Shown here: piece by piece, positions 63,572 to 64,000 of the stretch
How the letters are laid out: every line of letters begins with the position of its first letter
How positions within the stretch are numbered: the stretch's first letter is position 1
Assembly (NCBI GenBank): GCA_046541415.1
Contig: JBKHDI010000002.1
Location: forward strand, 62,001 to 126,000
DNA: 64,000 bases
From: CAZOVB01 sp046541415
GTDB taxonomy: Bacteria > Planctomycetota > Phycisphaerae > SM23-33
Direction of reading: 5' to 3'
The notes under the pieces: generated by a model
What the model was told of the DNA's origin: nothing
Seen by the model: only the letters and a program-made list of their open reading frames with translations
Databases searched by the model: none
Program-made: the position numbers and the translations under genes

Positions 63572-64000
63572 TCGACGTACTGCGCAGTCCGATCGGCCTG
63601 GATTTCGGCGCGCGGAGGATCCGCGCCATGCAGCTGACGCGCAAGCCCGGAGGCTGGCGCGTGGCGGCGGCGACGGCCTATCCGCGCCTGGAACCCGGCC
63701 AGCCCGTCAGCGCCCGCGAGGTGCACAAGCTGGTGGGGATACTCGATCGACAGGGCTTCCGCGGCGAGCAGGTCGTCACGGCCCTGCCGGGCGATTCGTT
63801 GCTCTCGGGCATCCTCGACGTGCCCCACAACCAGGAAGAACACGCCCGGCAGCAGGTTGCCCGGGCCGAACTGGCCCGCATGCACGAGCTGTCCGGCCCC
63901 CAGGTCGAGATGACCTGCTGGGAACTGCCCCGGAACAACAACGCCCGTTCGGCCTGCCAGGTCATGGCCGTCGGGTACGCCCACGACCGGGCCAATGCCT
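63568..64000 (+). CDS. PilM-like pilus assembly protein, 3' partial
   Basis: 144 complete codons before the window ends, so it is cut by the edge. Starts MIDVLRSPIGLDFGARRIRAMQL, the actin/FtsA-like PilM opening (GLDFG, a phosphate-1-like strand), followed by VVTALPGDSLLSGILDVP. Four-base overlap with pilC. PilM normally joins PilN/O/P on the cytoplasmic side. Its presence favours a type IV pilus or a GspL-like secretion partner. Confidence 0.75.
   Translation, partial: MIDVLRSPIGLDFGARRIRAMQLTRKPGGWRVAAATAYPRLEPGQPVSAREVHKLVGILDRQGFRGEQVVTALPGDSLLSGILDVPHNQEEHARQQVARAELARMHELSGPQVEMTCWELPRNNNARSACQVMAVGYAHDRANA

Overview
The window is about 64 kb of high-GC DNA from a Gram-negative-type bacterium. 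It is most likely a member of the Planctomycetota, probably class Phycisphaerae. The pointers are an EF-Tu whose switch I loop departs from the usual RGITI pattern in the way I recall for planctomycete EF-Tu, an EF-G that looks like the spirochaete/planctomycete type, no rpmD or infA in the ribosomal cluster, LptD and type IV pilus genes, and many TTG/GTG starts. The class is an inference; no rRNA or marker tree is available here. I see no phage, insertion sequence or CRISPR array. The only accessory-looking item is a small toxin-antitoxin pair.

Layout. (1) 1-9.1 kb, envelope region: the 3' part of an LptD-like outer-membrane protein and a secreted coiled-coil protein on the plus strand. They face a six-gene minus-strand run (rarA, 5-formyl-THF cyclo-ligase, L,D-transpeptidase, transglutaminase-like protein, DUF445 protein, a 56-aa protein). 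(2) 9.4-11.2 kb: glmS. (3) 11.4-44.6 kb: an uninterrupted information-processing supercluster, tRNA-Thr, tuf, rpmG, tRNA-Trp, secE, nusG, rplKAJL, rpoBC, rpsLG, fusA, then S10, spc and alpha operons through rplQ, closed by a strong terminator. The beta, str, S10, spc and alpha blocks, which are split in many bacteria, are contiguous here. (4) 44.6-46.8 kb: a HIT protein and a divergent PhoB-like regulator / PhoU pair. (5) 46.9-51.6 kb: processive glycosyltransferase, zinc-ribbon membrane protein, pilT, cysE, then a convergent Doc/AbrB-type toxin-antitoxin pair. (6) 51.8-57.7 kb: a CUT1-type sugar ABC importer without its ATPase, a 54-aa membrane protein, and an APC permease fused to two USP-like domains. 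(7) 57.9-64 kb: cheW (minus), then a compact operon of histidine kinase, STAS protein, PilB/GspE ATPase, PilC/GspF and a PilM-like gene cut by the window end.

The supercluster supplies the ribosome core, the RNA polymerase core, three elongation factors or cofactors and the Sec channel. Regulation is visible as sigma70-like promoters (TTGACA-N16/17 with -10 boxes such as TATAGT, TATGCT, TAGGCT) and as arrays of near-perfect hairpins in the few long gaps (tuf leader, rplK-rplA, rplJ-rplL, rplL-rpoB, rpsL-rpsG, fusA leader). These are candidate autoregulatory RNA elements. The most interesting protein-level oddities are the EF-Tu switch I, a 100-residue RG/GPG-rich tail on S3, an acidic/Gln tail on L17, a changed NPVDHPHGG signature in L2, extra N-terminal membrane segments in SecY and SecE, and a histidine-kinase/STAS pair wired into a type IV pilus operon.
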